DNA from: Chlamydiales bacterium
GTDB taxonomy: Bacteria > Chlamydiota > Chlamydiia > Chlamydiales > JAAKFR01
Length of the DNA stretch: 40,495 bases
Direction: 5' to 3'
Assembly: GCA_022601445.1 (NCBI GenBank)
Contig: JAJACP010000012.1
Span: 1-40,495, forward strand
This document shows positions 7,892 through 18,100 of this stretch, piece by piece (the stretch's first letter is position 1; every line of letters starts with the position of its first letter). A model generated the notes under the pieces. It made no database searches. It was not told the origin of the DNA and saw only the letters and a list, made by a program, of their open reading frames with translations. The translations under genes were made by a program, and so were the position numbers.

Positions 7892-8920
7892 TTAGAAGGT
7901 CAAACCAACACGCACAAAGAGCCCATCTAGCTCGAGGTCACCTGTGCGACGGAGCACAGTGAGCGCATCTGTCCCTCCTGTTCCAACCTCTGTTTGAAAT
8001 TCGTAAAAATCTGACATGCCAATCCAATGATGAAATTCATAGCCAACGGCTAAAGAAAGATCTCTCAACCAACACCAACAAAGTGAGTAACGATACTCTA
8101 GGCCAAAACAGACATTGAGCACGCTTACAAATTCGCACCCATCATCTCTCAAGTCAGCATGCCTGACTATTGTGACGCCCCCATCGGCAGAAGTATCATA
8201 GATCATAGAACGATCGACATCTCCGATCAACGCGTTGTACCAAAAATTACCGAAGAGATCGAAACAACCAAGAAGTGGACAGCGCCCCCCCACTCCGATG
8301 GAGAGACCGTACGCATTCATATCCCTTGTTTCTCGAATACGATCAAAATCTGAGGCCGATACATCAATATAAAATGTATCCAACTGTTGATCAAGCTTAG
8401 CCCAGGTAAATCCGCCAAAGAAGTGCCCCTCCCACAAGCGAGAGAGACAAAATGTGTGTTTCAACCAGACATCTGCGACATCATAGTCTAATTTCCATTC
8501 GGCACGCGCAAAATCGACTTGATCGACATCGACCTCTGTAAACGGAGCAATGGTACGCGTTGCCCCCTGCAATCCACCCGTAACGAAATTTGAATCCAGC
8601 TCCCTATTACGGTAATAGGTGTAACGCACTTCGATATCGTTACAATCGAAACTTTTCTGTAGTCCTACCCGAAACCCATTTTCGTACTGAGGAGAAATGC
8701 GTGAAACCTTTCCAAAACTGGTAACAGGAGGTGCGTCATTAAATGGCATCGCGTAATCCAGATTATTCCTTCTCACATTCCAATAGAGCCACTCTCCATA
8801 CACAGAAAATCCAAACGCATTGTCGCAATCTGTCTGACAGGGATCACCCTCATAGTACTGACACGTCTCAGCGCATAATAAACTCGGTACTACAGCTAGT
8901 AAAAACAATAGAATTCTCAT
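7892..8920 (-). CDS. MOMP-like outer-membrane porin (Lpg1974-type)
   Basis: A predicted beta-barrel outer-membrane protein of 342 residues. A signal peptide (residues 1-17) ends at LLCA before ETCQ. The early block FSVYGEWLYWNVRRNNLDYAM is typical of the Legionella Lpg1974-type family, which is expanded as MOMP-like porins in amoeba-associated chlamydiae. Alternating polar/aromatic strands continue to a C-terminal phenylalanine (LFVRVGLTF), the usual barrel-insertion signal. Many cysteines (for example C20, C28, C32) fit disulfide cross-linking of the chlamydial envelope; that is inference from family knowledge. A second member lies at 20579-21436 and shares the VYGEYLYWRIGRSDLD block. A promoter candidate lies at 8947-8975. 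Confidence 0.85.
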   Translation of the reverse strand: MRILLFLLAVVPSLLCAETCQYYEGDPCQTDCDNAFGFSVYGEWLYWNVRRNNLDYAMPFNDAPPVTSFGKVSRISPQYENGFRVGLQKSFDCNDIEVRYTYYRNRELDSNFVTGGLQGATRTIAPFTEVDVDQVDFARAEWKLDYDVADVWLKHTFCLSRLWEGHFFGGFTWAKLDQQLDTFYIDVSASDFDRIRETRDMNAYGLSIGVGGRCPLLGCFDLFGNFWYNALIGDVDRSMIYDTSADGGVTIVRHADLRDDGCEFVSVLNVCFGLEYRYSLCWCWLRDLSLAVGYEFHHWIGMSDFYEFQTEVGTGGTDALTVLRRTGDLELDGLFVRVGLTF

Positions 8921-8946
8921 GAACGCTCTTAGAATAAAAAAAGATT

Positions 8947-8975
8947 CTTATAGTTCTTCCTTCAAGAAAAGTCTA
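8947..8975 (-). promoter_or_regulatory. Promoter candidate for the MOMP-like porin at 7892-8920
   Basis: Minus-strand TAGACT (8975-8970) and TATAAG (8952-8947) are separated by 17 bases. The expected start site is near 8940, about 20 bases before the porin ATG. The -35 is only partly consensus. The same 114-bp gap must also drive the divergent peptidase gene at 9035, for which I see no convincing promoter. Confidence 0.45.
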
Positions 8976-9034
8976 GTGTCTTTTTACACGTCGTTATGAC
9001 ATACTAACTCTTAACCTCAAGAAACCAGCATATT

Positions 9035-10981
9035 ATGAAAAAACTTTTTTTGAATCTATGCCTAGCTGCCCTGACTGTCACAGCAAATGCCGACCCCTAT
9101 CGTTGGTTAGAAGAGGACTCCCACACTACGCAAAACTGGATTGAAGAGCAGAACTCTTTAAGCGAAAGCTATTTTGCCCGTTTAGATTCAAGCGCTCTTG
9201 AGCAGGAGCTGCGCACTCTTTCTAGTATGGAGCGCTGGTGGGTGCCGCAAAAGCAGGGTAAGACTCTATACTTTTTAAAACGCGATGCTGGCGCAAATAA
9301 AGCCGCTCTTGTACGCAAACAAGGGAACAAAACCGACACGCTCATCGACCCAAATTTATTTGATCGAGAGGTCATGCTAGTTGGTTTCTCAATTAGCCCC
9401 AACGGACGTCATCTTGCCTATGGACTCTCGATTGCAGGATCTGATCAACTCGAATGGCATGTGCTCAACTTGGAAACGGGTGAAGAGTTGCCTGAGGTTT
9501 TAACAGAGATTCAATTCTCCAAAATCTGTTGGGATCAAGATAATGAAACCCTCTATTACGTGCGCAACTGTCAAGAAGTTTTAGCGCACCGATTAGATAC
9601 ACCAGTTTCTGAAGATACACTCCTGTATCAACCTAATGAAGATCTGATTCTCTACCACCCGCAAATGGTCTGTAACGGCCGCTACATCCTGATTGAGGAG
9701 CGCCCTCAAGTGGTCAAGCGGGTCGGCATCCGCCTGATTGATCTTCTCGATCATAGCTCTTATCAACTGATGGCTCCCGGTGACTTTGACGTGACGCCTG
9801 TGGGAAGTATTGATGACGAGATCCTACTGATCACCGACGAGAAGTGTTGCATGGGCAAACTCATTGCGATCAACGCGCAGAAAGAGAAGAGAACCTTGAT
9901 TGAAGAGACGGGCGATCTACTTGATGAAGCAGAGGTCGTCGGTGATAAAATCGCCTGCTCCTACTGCGCCGATGCCAGGGCAGAGCTCAAGATTTTCGAT
10001 CGCAACGGCCGCTACCTCTATACACTCCCCCTCCCCAATCGGGGCTCAGTGGAACTCGACAGCTCAGATCAAATGCTTTTCTACTCCTACACCGATTTTT
10101 TTACGCCGGTTCAAATCTATAGCCACGATGTACAGAGTACGCAAACCGAACCGCTCTATACCCCAAACGCCGCCACCTCCGAGATTGTCACCCAACAAAT
10201 TTGGTACACAAGCAAAGATGGCACGCGGGTGCCGATGTTCCTCACGCACAAAAAAGATCTCATTATCGATGAAAAGACTCCTGTACTCCTTTATGGATAT
10301 GGAGGCTTTGGAATCCCCGTGACACCCTTTTTTCGCTCCTATCAACTCAAGTGGATCGAGTCAGGGGGACTTTTGGCCGTCCCCAATATCCGCGGTGGAA
10401 AAGAATTTGGCTCTAAATGGTATGATGGGGGGCGTGGCCACAACAAGCAGAACGTCTTCGATGATTTTATTGCCGCGGCTGAGTGGCTACTCAATAATAA
10501 AGTGGGAAGTCCCGAGCGGCTGGGAATTTTTGGCACCAGCAACGGAGGACTCCTGGTGGGAGCTGCTTTAACACAACGCCCCGAACTGTTCGGCGCAGCA
10601 ATTGTCAACAAGGGTGTGCTCGACATGCTCCGCTTTCATCTCTATACAATTGGGCGTTTTTGGATCTGTGATTACGGCAATCCCGATGACCCTGTTGATC
10701 ATGACTATCTCCTCAACTATTCTCCTTACCACAACGTCGTTTCAGGTGCCCATTATCCCTCCACACTTGTCAACACAGCCGACCATGACGACCGTGTGGT
10801 GCCGATGCACAGCTACAAATTCTATGCAGCATTAAAAGAGGCGAATGGAAGTGCGCGCCCCATTTTGCTTCGCCTAGAGAGATCCTGCGGACATGGAGGG
10901 AGTGATTCTCGTGAGCAGGAGATCACCTTCGGGCGTGATCTCCTCTCTTTTTTTTACTCTGAGCTACTTAAGGCGTATTAG
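9035..10981 (+). CDS. Secreted prolyl oligopeptidase, serine peptidase family S9A
   Basis: The protein begins with a signal peptide (residues 1-19, ending TANA) followed directly by DPYRWLEE, the usual N-terminus of prolyl oligopeptidases. The middle (about 70-400) would form the seven-bladed propeller that limits access to the active site. The C-terminal alpha/beta hydrolase domain carries the triad: Ser502 in GTSNGG, an Asp in DHDDRV (about 583-588) and His620 in CGHGG. The substrate would be short proline-containing peptides. At 648 residues the length is normal. Export to the periplasm or beyond is unusual for this mostly cytosolic enzyme family, though secreted members exist. A terminator-like hairpin lies inside its last codons (10917-10955), and its end overlaps the convergent gene by 14 bp. 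Confidence 0.93.
   Translation: MKKLFLNLCLAALTVTANADPYRWLEEDSHTTQNWIEEQNSLSESYFARLDSSALEQELRTLSSMERWWVPQKQGKTLYFLKRDAGANKAALVRKQGNKTDTLIDPNLFDREVMLVGFSISPNGRHLAYGLSIAGSDQLEWHVLNLETGEELPEVLTEIQFSKICWDQDNETLYYVRNCQEVLAHRLDTPVSEDTLLYQPNEDLILYHPQMVCNGRYILIEERPQVVKRVGIRLIDLLDHSSYQLMAPGDFDVTPVGSIDDEILLITDEKCCMGKLIAINAQKEKRTLIEETGDLLDEAEVVGDKIACSYCADARAELKIFDRNGRYLYTLPLPNRGSVELDSSDQMLFYSYTDFFTPVQIYSHDVQSTQTEPLYTPNAATSEIVTQQIWYTSKDGTRVPMFLTHKKDLIIDEKTPVLLYGYGGFGIPVTPFFRSYQLKWIESGGLLAVPNIRGGKEFGSKWYDGGRGHNKQNVFDDFIAAAEWLLNNKVGSPERLGIFGTSNGGLLVGAALTQRPELFGAAIVNKGVLDMLRFHLYTIGRFWICDYGNPDDPVDHDYLLNYSPYHNVVSGAHYPSTLVNTADHDDRVVPMHSYKFYAALKEANGSARPILLRLERSCGHGGSDSREQEITFGRDLLSFFYSELLKAY
10917..10955 (+). 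terminator. Intrinsic-terminator-like hairpin inside the peptidase coding region
   Basis: A perfect 10-bp stem, AGGAGATCAC (10917-10926) and GTGATCTCCT (10935-10944), encloses an 8-base loop containing TTCG and is followed three bases later by eight T residues (10948-10955). This is textbook terminator form on the plus strand, yet it ends 24 bases before the stop codon of the peptidase gene. On the minus strand it follows the autotransporter stop but has no T-run there. Confidence 0.65.
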
Positions 10982-12833
10982 TAATGACAACAGAAAAGAA
11001 AGGGGCAACAGCTGTATTACCATTAGCTTGCGAAAGTCCCGCTACAGTTGCCGGAACCCCTGCTTGCTTGATGTTCACATCACAGAGTTGAAGGGTAAAC
11101 CCATTGGTTGCTGAAAAGTTGCCAAAACACCCCTCAATCTGTACTCTTGACGCATCCACCCCTTGAAACAAAAAAGCTCCTGCAGTTGGTGCCGCAAAAT
11201 TCCCAATCGAGGTGTTCCCAATAAATCCATTGGGAGTCACATTAGTGGATGTTCCAGAGGAGAGATACCCAAAACCGAGATGCGCACTCCCATTCAAGCG
11301 TGTATTCAAACAGGTGTTATCGCGACAAGATGAAACTGTGTAGGCAGAGCTATTCAATGATTCCATAAAGAGGGATGCCCCAATGGCTTGATTAAACCGC
11401 GTGGCGACTATTGTATTTGTGCGAAATAGATTGGCTTCGACTTGCAAATCCAACACAGCAGAATTGAGTGTTTTAATGTCGACCCCGTAAATATCATTGT
11501 CAAAAAGACGAATCGCTTGATTGCCTGCTGTTAAAAATAGCGAGACCTTGTCACTGGACGTCACATTGGTCATGCGCAGAGAATCAATCGAGCTGCCAAT
11601 GGCGGTGACCATCGACCCCCCTGTGGCTACAGCACCAGAAATATTGCTTAGGCCTATATTTTCTATGACATTCGCTCCTCCATCTGTCACGGTAACCAAA
11701 GGCGTATTGGCCGCTTGTTGAGCCGCTGTTCGCGCTAAAAAGGGGCGCGTTGCATTTGAGCCAGGTAGCACGACCGTCCCACGAAAAAGATAATCACCTC
11801 CCTCTCCTGTCAGAGTTTGGGTTCCGAAAAGATTAAACGTCCCAAAGTTCTGATACGGTCCCGCCCCCTGATAGAAATAGACAGTCGCATCGGGAACCGT
11901 TGCAATGGCCGTGTTGGCTAACTGAGCTGTTAAAAACGGTGTCTCAAAGGTCCCATCACCCTGAAATCCTCCACTATAAGACCTGGCACTATCGACAAAA
12001 TAGAAGTCTGTTTTGACGATCTCATCACTTGTCTCTTTGCGATTCCGCTGCACCCAGAAAAACTCTTCCAGCCGTACAGGACGGAAGGCGCGTCGTTTAC
12101 ACCGATTGGCAATGGCTCGATTTCCAAACGAATAGGAAAACCCAATCTGCGCTTGGGTCTTGTAGAAAGAATCATAACCCACACGCCCCTTGAGCTGACC
12201 GTTTCGATTCAAATCATAGCTTAAATCAAAACTCCCTCCCTCTCTGTCCTGAGTATAGTAGTGGCCCCGCGCACGCGCTTCTAAACGACCAAACCGTCGA
12301 TCTAAACCAAGCTCAATGCCCAAAGGAGACATATGCTCCCTTCTGCCAAAAAGCCTCTCAAATAGGTCATGCCCTCGAAAGAAATAACTGATTTCACCAA
12401 ACTCAAACCGTCGATTGATCGTCTGACTTCTCTCCCCAAGAGGCGCATAAACGTTTAAGTAGCCTCCATAGCGCTGCGTAAAGTACTCGACGCCCAAAGC
12501 TGCCCGCGAAAAAACATTGTCATAAGGTGTTTTCAGCTGGCCATAGTAGGAGTAGAACCCTAAAATGCCCCTACGGTACGCGGTTCTGTAGTTGAGGCCT
12601 ACGTTTCCCTCAAGAAAAGGGGCTTGTGTGCCGGGCGTAAAGGTGTCAGTGGTCGATCCAATCCCCCCTCTTAGATTAGCAAATAAAAGATGGCCCCCTT
12701 GTTGATAAAGAGCGTAGCGGCTATCGATTTGCAGACTCTGCTGCGTGCCTGTTTCAAAACGGACGTCTGTTAAAAATTCATTGGCATGCACAATTTGGTG
12801 TACGAGTAGAAGAAGAAATAGATGTTTAAGCAC
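10968..12833 (-). CDS. Inverse autotransporter-like protein: N-terminal beta-barrel plus beta-helix passenger
   Basis: A 621-residue predicted surface protein. A signal peptide (1-17, ending IVHA) is followed by about 210 residues of aromatic, strand-like repeats (LFANLRGGIG, GFYSYYGQLK, GVEYFTQRYGGYLNVYAPLG) resembling the inverse-autotransporter (intimin/invasin) barrel. From about residue 285 a new region begins with GFQGDGTFETPF and continues with short Asn/Thr/Val-rich repeats (NTAIATV, GGANVIENIGL), as expected of a right-handed beta-helix. I see no Ig-like or lectin domains as in intimin. The GTG start at 12833 overlaps the upstream hydrolase by eight bases, so translation is probably coupled. 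Function is unknown; adhesion is a guess from the family. Confidence 0.72.
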   Translation of the reverse strand: MLKHLFLLLLVHQIVHANEFLTDVRFETGTQQSLQIDSRYALYQQGGHLLFANLRGGIGSTTDTFTPGTQAPFLEGNVGLNYRTAYRRGILGFYSYYGQLKTPYDNVFSRAALGVEYFTQRYGGYLNVYAPLGERSQTINRRFEFGEISYFFRGHDLFERLFGRREHMSPLGIELGLDRRFGRLEARARGHYYTQDREGGSFDLSYDLNRNGQLKGRVGYDSFYKTQAQIGFSYSFGNRAIANRCKRRAFRPVRLEEFFWVQRNRKETSDEIVKTDFYFVDSARSYSGGFQGDGTFETPFLTAQLANTAIATVPDATVYFYQGAGPYQNFGTFNLFGTQTLTGEGGDYLFRGTVVLPGSNATRPFLARTAAQQAANTPLVTVTDGGANVIENIGLSNISGAVATGGSMVTAIGSSIDSLRMTNVTSSDKVSLFLTAGNQAIRLFDNDIYGVDIKTLNSAVLDLQVEANLFRTNTIVATRFNQAIGASLFMESLNSSAYTVSSCRDNTCLNTRLNGSAHLGFGYLSSGTSTNVTPNGFIGNTSIGNFAAPTAGAFLFQGVDASRVQIEGCFGNFSATNGFTLQLCDVNIKQAGVPATVAGLSQANGNTAVAPFFSVVITNTP

Positions 12834-13710
12834 GGACTCCCCTTAAAAAAAGCGCCACTCTACCAGCTATTTTTTCTTGTAAAGAGCGATCAAACAGCAT
12901 GTGTCCCATCTCGGGAATCACCTCAAGCTCAGCTTGTGGCAGCACTTCTGCCAACGCTTTGCCTCCCCGCTCAAGAGGAACAAGAGGATCTTCTGCTCCG
13001 TGGATAATCAAAGTAGGTAGCGTGATCTTTGTAAACATCTCTTTGCGCTCTTTGAGTGTCTGGGCCATCTGCTGCATCACCTTCATGTGCGGCTCATGCG
13101 CGCCCACAGGATAGCGAGAACGGGTATACATCTCCTGAGTATAGGCGCGCGCTAGGGATTCATCGACAGCAATGTTTCCGTTCAGACGCTCCCAAACAGC
13201 GGCAAATCCCGGATAGCTCTCTTCAAAATCTTGAGTCGGGCGGTTGCGGAGCATGACGCGCCAGGTGGCAATCATCACCTCTTTTTCAGTATCGGTTTGG
13301 GGGGCCAGCAAACGTTCGGTCTCACCAGCCGGCCCAGCCGAGAGCGAGGTGAGACTCAACATGCGCTCAGGATGAGAGAGGGCCATCAACTGACCGATAT
13401 AGCTCCCCATCGAATGCCCCACAATGTGAGCAGCACGGATGTTATAAACATTAAGAATCCCGATAGCATCGTCCACCAAATCCTGAAGCGTGTAGTCTCC
13501 CCCTCCTGAATCAGAGAGGCCCACATCACGTAGGTCATAGCGAATTAAAAAGAAGCCCGCTTCTATAAGGGAACGGCAGAAGGTGTCGGTCCAAAAGTGA
13601 GCGTGTGCACCAGCACCGCTGATCAGAAGCACAGCAGGATCTATCGGATCACCTAACGATTCGGTCCACAACTGGCGCCCTTCCACCTCTACTGTTTTTT
13701 GAGTCGTCAT
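12826..13710 (-). CDS. Alpha/beta-fold hydrolase
   Basis: A 294-residue cytoplasmic alpha/beta hydrolase with no signal peptide. The nucleophile elbow is GHSMGS (Ser100), the acid is Asp241 in HGAEDPLVP and the base is His270 in EMGHMLF. The oxyanion region is LLISGAGAHAHFW near 28-40. The sequence looks like the esterase/haloalkane-dehalogenase/aclacinomycin-methylesterase group, but the substrate cannot be told. Its start overlaps the end of the outer-membrane efflux gene (ATGA, 13707-13710) and its end overlaps the autotransporter start, so it is cotranscribed with a drug-efflux-type system. A role in modifying a pumped compound is possible but unproven. Confidence 0.9.
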   Translation of the reverse strand: MTTQKTVEVEGRQLWTESLGDPIDPAVLLISGAGAHAHFWTDTFCRSLIEAGFFLIRYDLRDVGLSDSGGGDYTLQDLVDDAIGILNVYNIRAAHIVGHSMGSYIGQLMALSHPERMLSLTSLSAGPAGETERLLAPQTDTEKEVMIATWRVMLRNRPTQDFEESYPGFAAVWERLNGNIAVDESLARAYTQEMYTRSRYPVGAHEPHMKVMQQMAQTLKERKEMFTKITLPTLIIHGAEDPLVPLERGGKALAEVLPQAELEVIPEMGHMLFDRSLQEKIAGRVALFLRGVRA

Positions 13711-15140
13711 TCCTTTTCACAAGTAAACGGCTCCCACCCTCCTCCAAGGGCCTTGTAGGTGGTCACCAAGCTCAATGCGATTTTTCCTTGCGCAACGGCC
13801 AGTCGATCCTCTTCTTCTAATTTCGAGCGATCGGTCTCAAGCACGCGCGTGTAGTCCGCAATTCCCTCCACATACTGTGTACGAGCCACATCTGTCGACC
13901 TTGTCGCTGCTTTGACACTCTGTTCAAGCTCAACGACCTCTTCATGCGACTTGATAAAGGCACAAAGCCCATCTTCTGCCTCTTTCACGGCAAAGAGCAC
14001 TTGATTTTGATAAGCAAGCCCCGCCTGATAAAAACGGGCATATTGAGCACGCACATTATTCATCAAGCGGCCGTAGTTGAAAATCGGCCACGCAAAGGAG
14101 GGACCAAAAATATAGGTCACATTGCGCATATCCAGAACCTTACTATCCCCACGCTTTTTTGTTAAGGGACTGTCTGAGTACTCAAGTCCAATAAATCCAT
14201 TTAAGGAGATACGCGGAAGCAATTCCGAAACCGCAATTCCGATCTGAGCACTCTCTGCGGCAGCTACATGAAGAGCACGCCGCACATCCGGGCGGCGACA
14301 GAGCAACTCTGCCGGAACTCCCACCGCAATCTCCTTGGGGGCACTCGGAATCTTTGCTGAATAGGGGACCAGACAGTCAATCTGATCCGGAACCGTTCCG
14401 ATTAAAACAGCTAGCGCATTTTTTGCCAGGCACAATTCTGTTTCAATCACAGGCAGCCTTGATTTGGTGCCAAAGACAAGTGTGCGCGCTTGTTGTACAT
14501 CGAGATCGGTAACCATTCCCGCCCGCCACCGCGCCTCTACAATCTCTAAACTTCTCTCTTGCAAAGCGATGTTCCGATACAAGATCTCAATGCGCGCTTG
14601 TAGCGTGCGCATGTTGACATAGGTTGCCGCAACATCAGAAAAAAGGAGGACCATCACATCTTGAAAATTGGCTACTGTGGCCATCAAGTTTTCATTTGCC
14701 GACTCAATGCCGCGTCGAAATTTCCCCCAAAAATCGAGCTCCCAGGCGACTTGAAGACCCGAAATAAAATCCCAGTAATTCAAATCAGCAGCAAAGGTAT
14801 TGGGAGCCGCTTCACTAATCTTAAACCGCTGAGCAGAACCGACAATCTGCTGCAGCTGAGGAAAAAATTCGCCTACAGCGATCCCCCGTTCCGCACGCGC
14901 TTGCAAAACACGCATCCCCGCCTCTTTCAAAGAGAGATTCTCTGCAGCCGCAATTCCAATTAGAGAGTTAAGATCTGGATCTTCAAAATAATCCCACCAT
15001 GCAGAACAAAAAGGGTCGTGACAAGCAATTTGCGCGTTTGTACACTCCATCCACTCACACTCCACAAGAGGTTCAGGAGGAGAGAAATTGGGGCCGACTA
15101 AACACCCGGTTAACAACAAAAGGCCAAGAATGTATTTCAT
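13707..15140 (-). CDS. NodT-family outer-membrane efflux lipoprotein (TolC/OprM-like)
   Basis: The 477-residue protein starts with a lipoprotein signal with lipobox LLTGC (Cys13), as in the OprM/NodT branch of TolC-like channels. Two repeated outer-membrane-efflux halves are visible, each with long amphipathic helices (for example ERSLEIVEARWRAGMVTDLDV and DVARTQYVEGIADYTRVLETD). The PAELLCRRPDVRRALHVAAAESAQIG block is a hallmark of the family. It should form the trimeric exit duct for the RND pump encoded just upstream, which it overlaps by ATGA (15137-15140). Length and motifs are complete. Confidence 0.95.
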   Translation of the reverse strand: MKYILGLLLLTGCLVGPNFSPPEPLVECEWMECTNAQIACHDPFCSAWWDYFEDPDLNSLIGIAAAENLSLKEAGMRVLQARAERGIAVGEFFPQLQQIVGSAQRFKISEAAPNTFAADLNYWDFISGLQVAWELDFWGKFRRGIESANENLMATVANFQDVMVLLFSDVAATYVNMRTLQARIEILYRNIALQERSLEIVEARWRAGMVTDLDVQQARTLVFGTKSRLPVIETELCLAKNALAVLIGTVPDQIDCLVPYSAKIPSAPKEIAVGVPAELLCRRPDVRRALHVAAAESAQIGIAVSELLPRISLNGFIGLEYSDSPLTKKRGDSKVLDMRNVTYIFGPSFAWPIFNYGRLMNNVRAQYARFYQAGLAYQNQVLFAVKEAEDGLCAFIKSHEEVVELEQSVKAATRSTDVARTQYVEGIADYTRVLETDRSKLEEEDRLAVAQGKIALSLVTTYKALGGGWEPFTCEKE

Positions 15141-18100
15141 TTTTCTTTGATTTTGTAGAGCAGCGCATAAAACACAGGCACTGCAATCAAAGTCAGTAGC
15201 GAACCGAATGCCAGTCCGGCCATAATCGTGACAGCCATCGACTGCCAGAAGATATCTTGGAGAAGAGGAATCACCCCAAGTATCGTTGTTCCAGCGGCTA
15301 ACAGAACAGGACGCGCCCTAGAAACGGCCGCTTCTACAATGGCATCGAGAGGAGATAATCCCTCTTTTCGATTGAGAGCGGCCGCATCGAGCAGCACGAC
15401 GATATTTTTGTTCATCATCCCTGCCAAACTCATTCCTCCGAGAAGCGCCATAAATCCAAAAGGCATATTAAACACCAAAAGGCCTCCTGTAATGCCGATC
15501 ATGGCAAAGGGAATCGTAAACAGAATGATGACGACAGGGCGAAACGCATTGAATACGAAGACAAGAAGCAATAAAATCAACACCACAGCAGGAATGATCC
15601 CAGGCAGAAGTGACTTTTGGGCATCTTTGGCACTAGAAGCCTCCCCATCCCAATAGATATCATATCCCGGTGGGAGCTTCACCTCATCAATCTCTTTGCT
15701 GACACTTCCATAGAGCTGAGGAAACGTCACTCCAGGAAGAGGCGCGCCCTGCACTGTCACCGCCCGCCTCCGATTCCACCGAATGATATAAGGATCTTCC
15801 CAACCTGTATCCACTGAAGAGACCACTTGGGAAAGCGGAATAGAACCTGTAGAAAGTGTGGGCTTAATTTGAATCGTTTCAATATTTGTGAGCATCTGAC
15901 GTCTTTCGCGTGCACTATTGCGTAAAATGATCGGAAGTAGATCATCCCCCTCCCGATAAAGCCCCACATGAATTCCATCATACGCACGCTTAGTAGCATC
16001 GGCTAAGTCCAATCGGTTAACAGACGACCACCTTCCCCTTTTTTGGTCATACTCAGGGACCACTTTCAAGACAGGATTCATCATGTCCGTGCGCCAATCC
16101 TCTCCATAAGGCGAGTGCATGGCAATGGTACGTACCTCTTTAGCTAGCGAACGGAGCTCTCCTAAATCCGCGTCTCCAGGACCGCTAATGCGCGCCTCAA
16201 ATTGCCAAGCGTTACCTGGCCCCACACTATATTTACGAAAACGGACCATCGCTTGAGGCATATTTTCGCGCGCCCACGGCATCATCTCTTCGATAAAAGG
16301 ATCTATTTCCTCATACGAGGGGAAGTTCACAATCATCTGGGCATAATGGGAGTAGTTTTTCTCCGGCTCCACAGGAAGATAGAAACGCGGTGGCCCCGCT
16401 CCGATAAAGGTCGCCACACTCTCCACCTCAGGATGAGCCGCAACTACCGACTCAAAATTCTCTACATCTTTTGCCACCTCTTGAATTTGAGTGCCTGCAG
16501 CCATCCAGTAGTCGATCATCATCTGCGGACGGGTCGAATCGGGGAAAAACATCTGCTTCACAAAAGCAAAACCACCCACGCTCGCTATCAGTAAAAGAGC
16601 CAAGGCTCCTAGCGTCAAGAGCCGTCTTTGAATCAGATAGGTCACCACCCGTCGAAACTTTTGATAGAAAGGAGTGTGAAACTCGTCCCCTTTCCCCTCT
16701 TTGGGCTCTGGAAGAAAATCGACACATTGAAGCGGCGTGACAAAAAGCGCGATGAACCAACTGAGACCCAAAGAGATTCCCACTACCTGGAAAAGAGAGC
16801 GACAGTACTCACCGGCATCTTCTGTGGAGGCAAAGATCGGAAAAAAGGCCAAAATCGCAATCACCGTTGCAACCAAAAGAGGAAAAGAGTTTTGGCTGGC
16901 GGCAAGAAACGCCGCCTCCATCCGTCCTTTTTTTTGTCTGAGATAAACCGCGACACCATCGGCCACCACAATGGAGTTATCCACCATCATCCCCAAGGCG
17001 ATGATGAGCGCGCCCAGAGACATCCGTTGCAGCGTGATCCCCAAAGCAGCCATGAAGATAAACGTCCCTAAAATCGTCAAGACGAGATTGCTCCCAATAA
17101 TCAGACCCATCCGCAAGCCGCTAGGGATGATCAAAACTAAAAGTACAATCACAACTGCTTCTAGCAAATTAATAAAAAAGCCATGGATCGACTCACTGAC
17201 CAGCTCTGACTGCCACGCAATTTTATGCAGCTCAATCCCAATCGGCAGGTGTTCAGAAATCAAGCGCACCGCTTCATCGAGCCGCTCCCCGACATCGACG
17301 ATATTCGCATCGTCTGACCCTGCGACTTGAAGACCGACCGCAGCCTGGCCATTGTAGCGCATCATCGTTAGAGGGGGCTCAATATAGCCCGTGCGCACCT
17401 GCGTCACATCTTTGACGCGGATCACATTGGTTCCCTCTCTTTCAATCTCGCGTGCCACGTCTGCGAGGCGATCGCCCTCTCTCACCTCACGCATGATGTT
17501 ACTGGTCACATCTTGAGAGGCGGGGCGCAAAATCAACTCCCCGATCTCTTCAGGTGAAGTGAACTCCCCCGTTGGGGCGATCCGAAAGCGGATCCCCCCC
17601 TCGTCGACAAACCCGGCGTTGACCACCATATTCTGTTTTTGCAAAGTCTGCTGAATGGTTTCGGCTGTTAGATTGAGCTCAGCAATCTGCTTTTCAGAAA
17701 TATCTAGGTAGACTGCTTTTGGCTGAACACCCCACATCTCCACACGCGAGACATCTTGTACTAGGCTCAGCTCTTTTTTGATGATCTTGGCAAACTGCTC
17801 GAGTTCTTTAAACGAGTAGCCATCACCTGTAATCCCTAAGACAAAGCCGTAGACAAACCCGAAATCATCTCCCACCTTGGGCGTGCCGACACCAGGAGGA
17901 AGCTTGGGACCCACATCTTGAATTTTTTTCCTCAGCTCGTCCCACACTTGAGGCAGACGATCGGTCCAATACTGCGGTTTGATGGTCACCTTGACATAAG
18001 ATTCTCCTGCGCGTGAAATCGAGTAGATGTGTTTCACCTGCGTCATCTGCTGAATGGCCGTTTCGATCCGGTCGGTCACCTCCATTTCCACCTCTTTTGG

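Noticed and set aside
7710-7895. A plus-strand frame reading through both palindromes and encoding a repeated F-I-L-E-x-L-K-L-I-L-R motif
   Set aside because: The repeated peptide is simply the translation of the duplicated 45-bp palindrome; there is no ribosome site and it runs antisense to the ATPase start.
16452-17330. Several long open frames in both directions inside the RND pump gene
   Set aside because: The pump frame contains all family motifs; the others are low-complexity, basic shadows without domains or ribosome sites.
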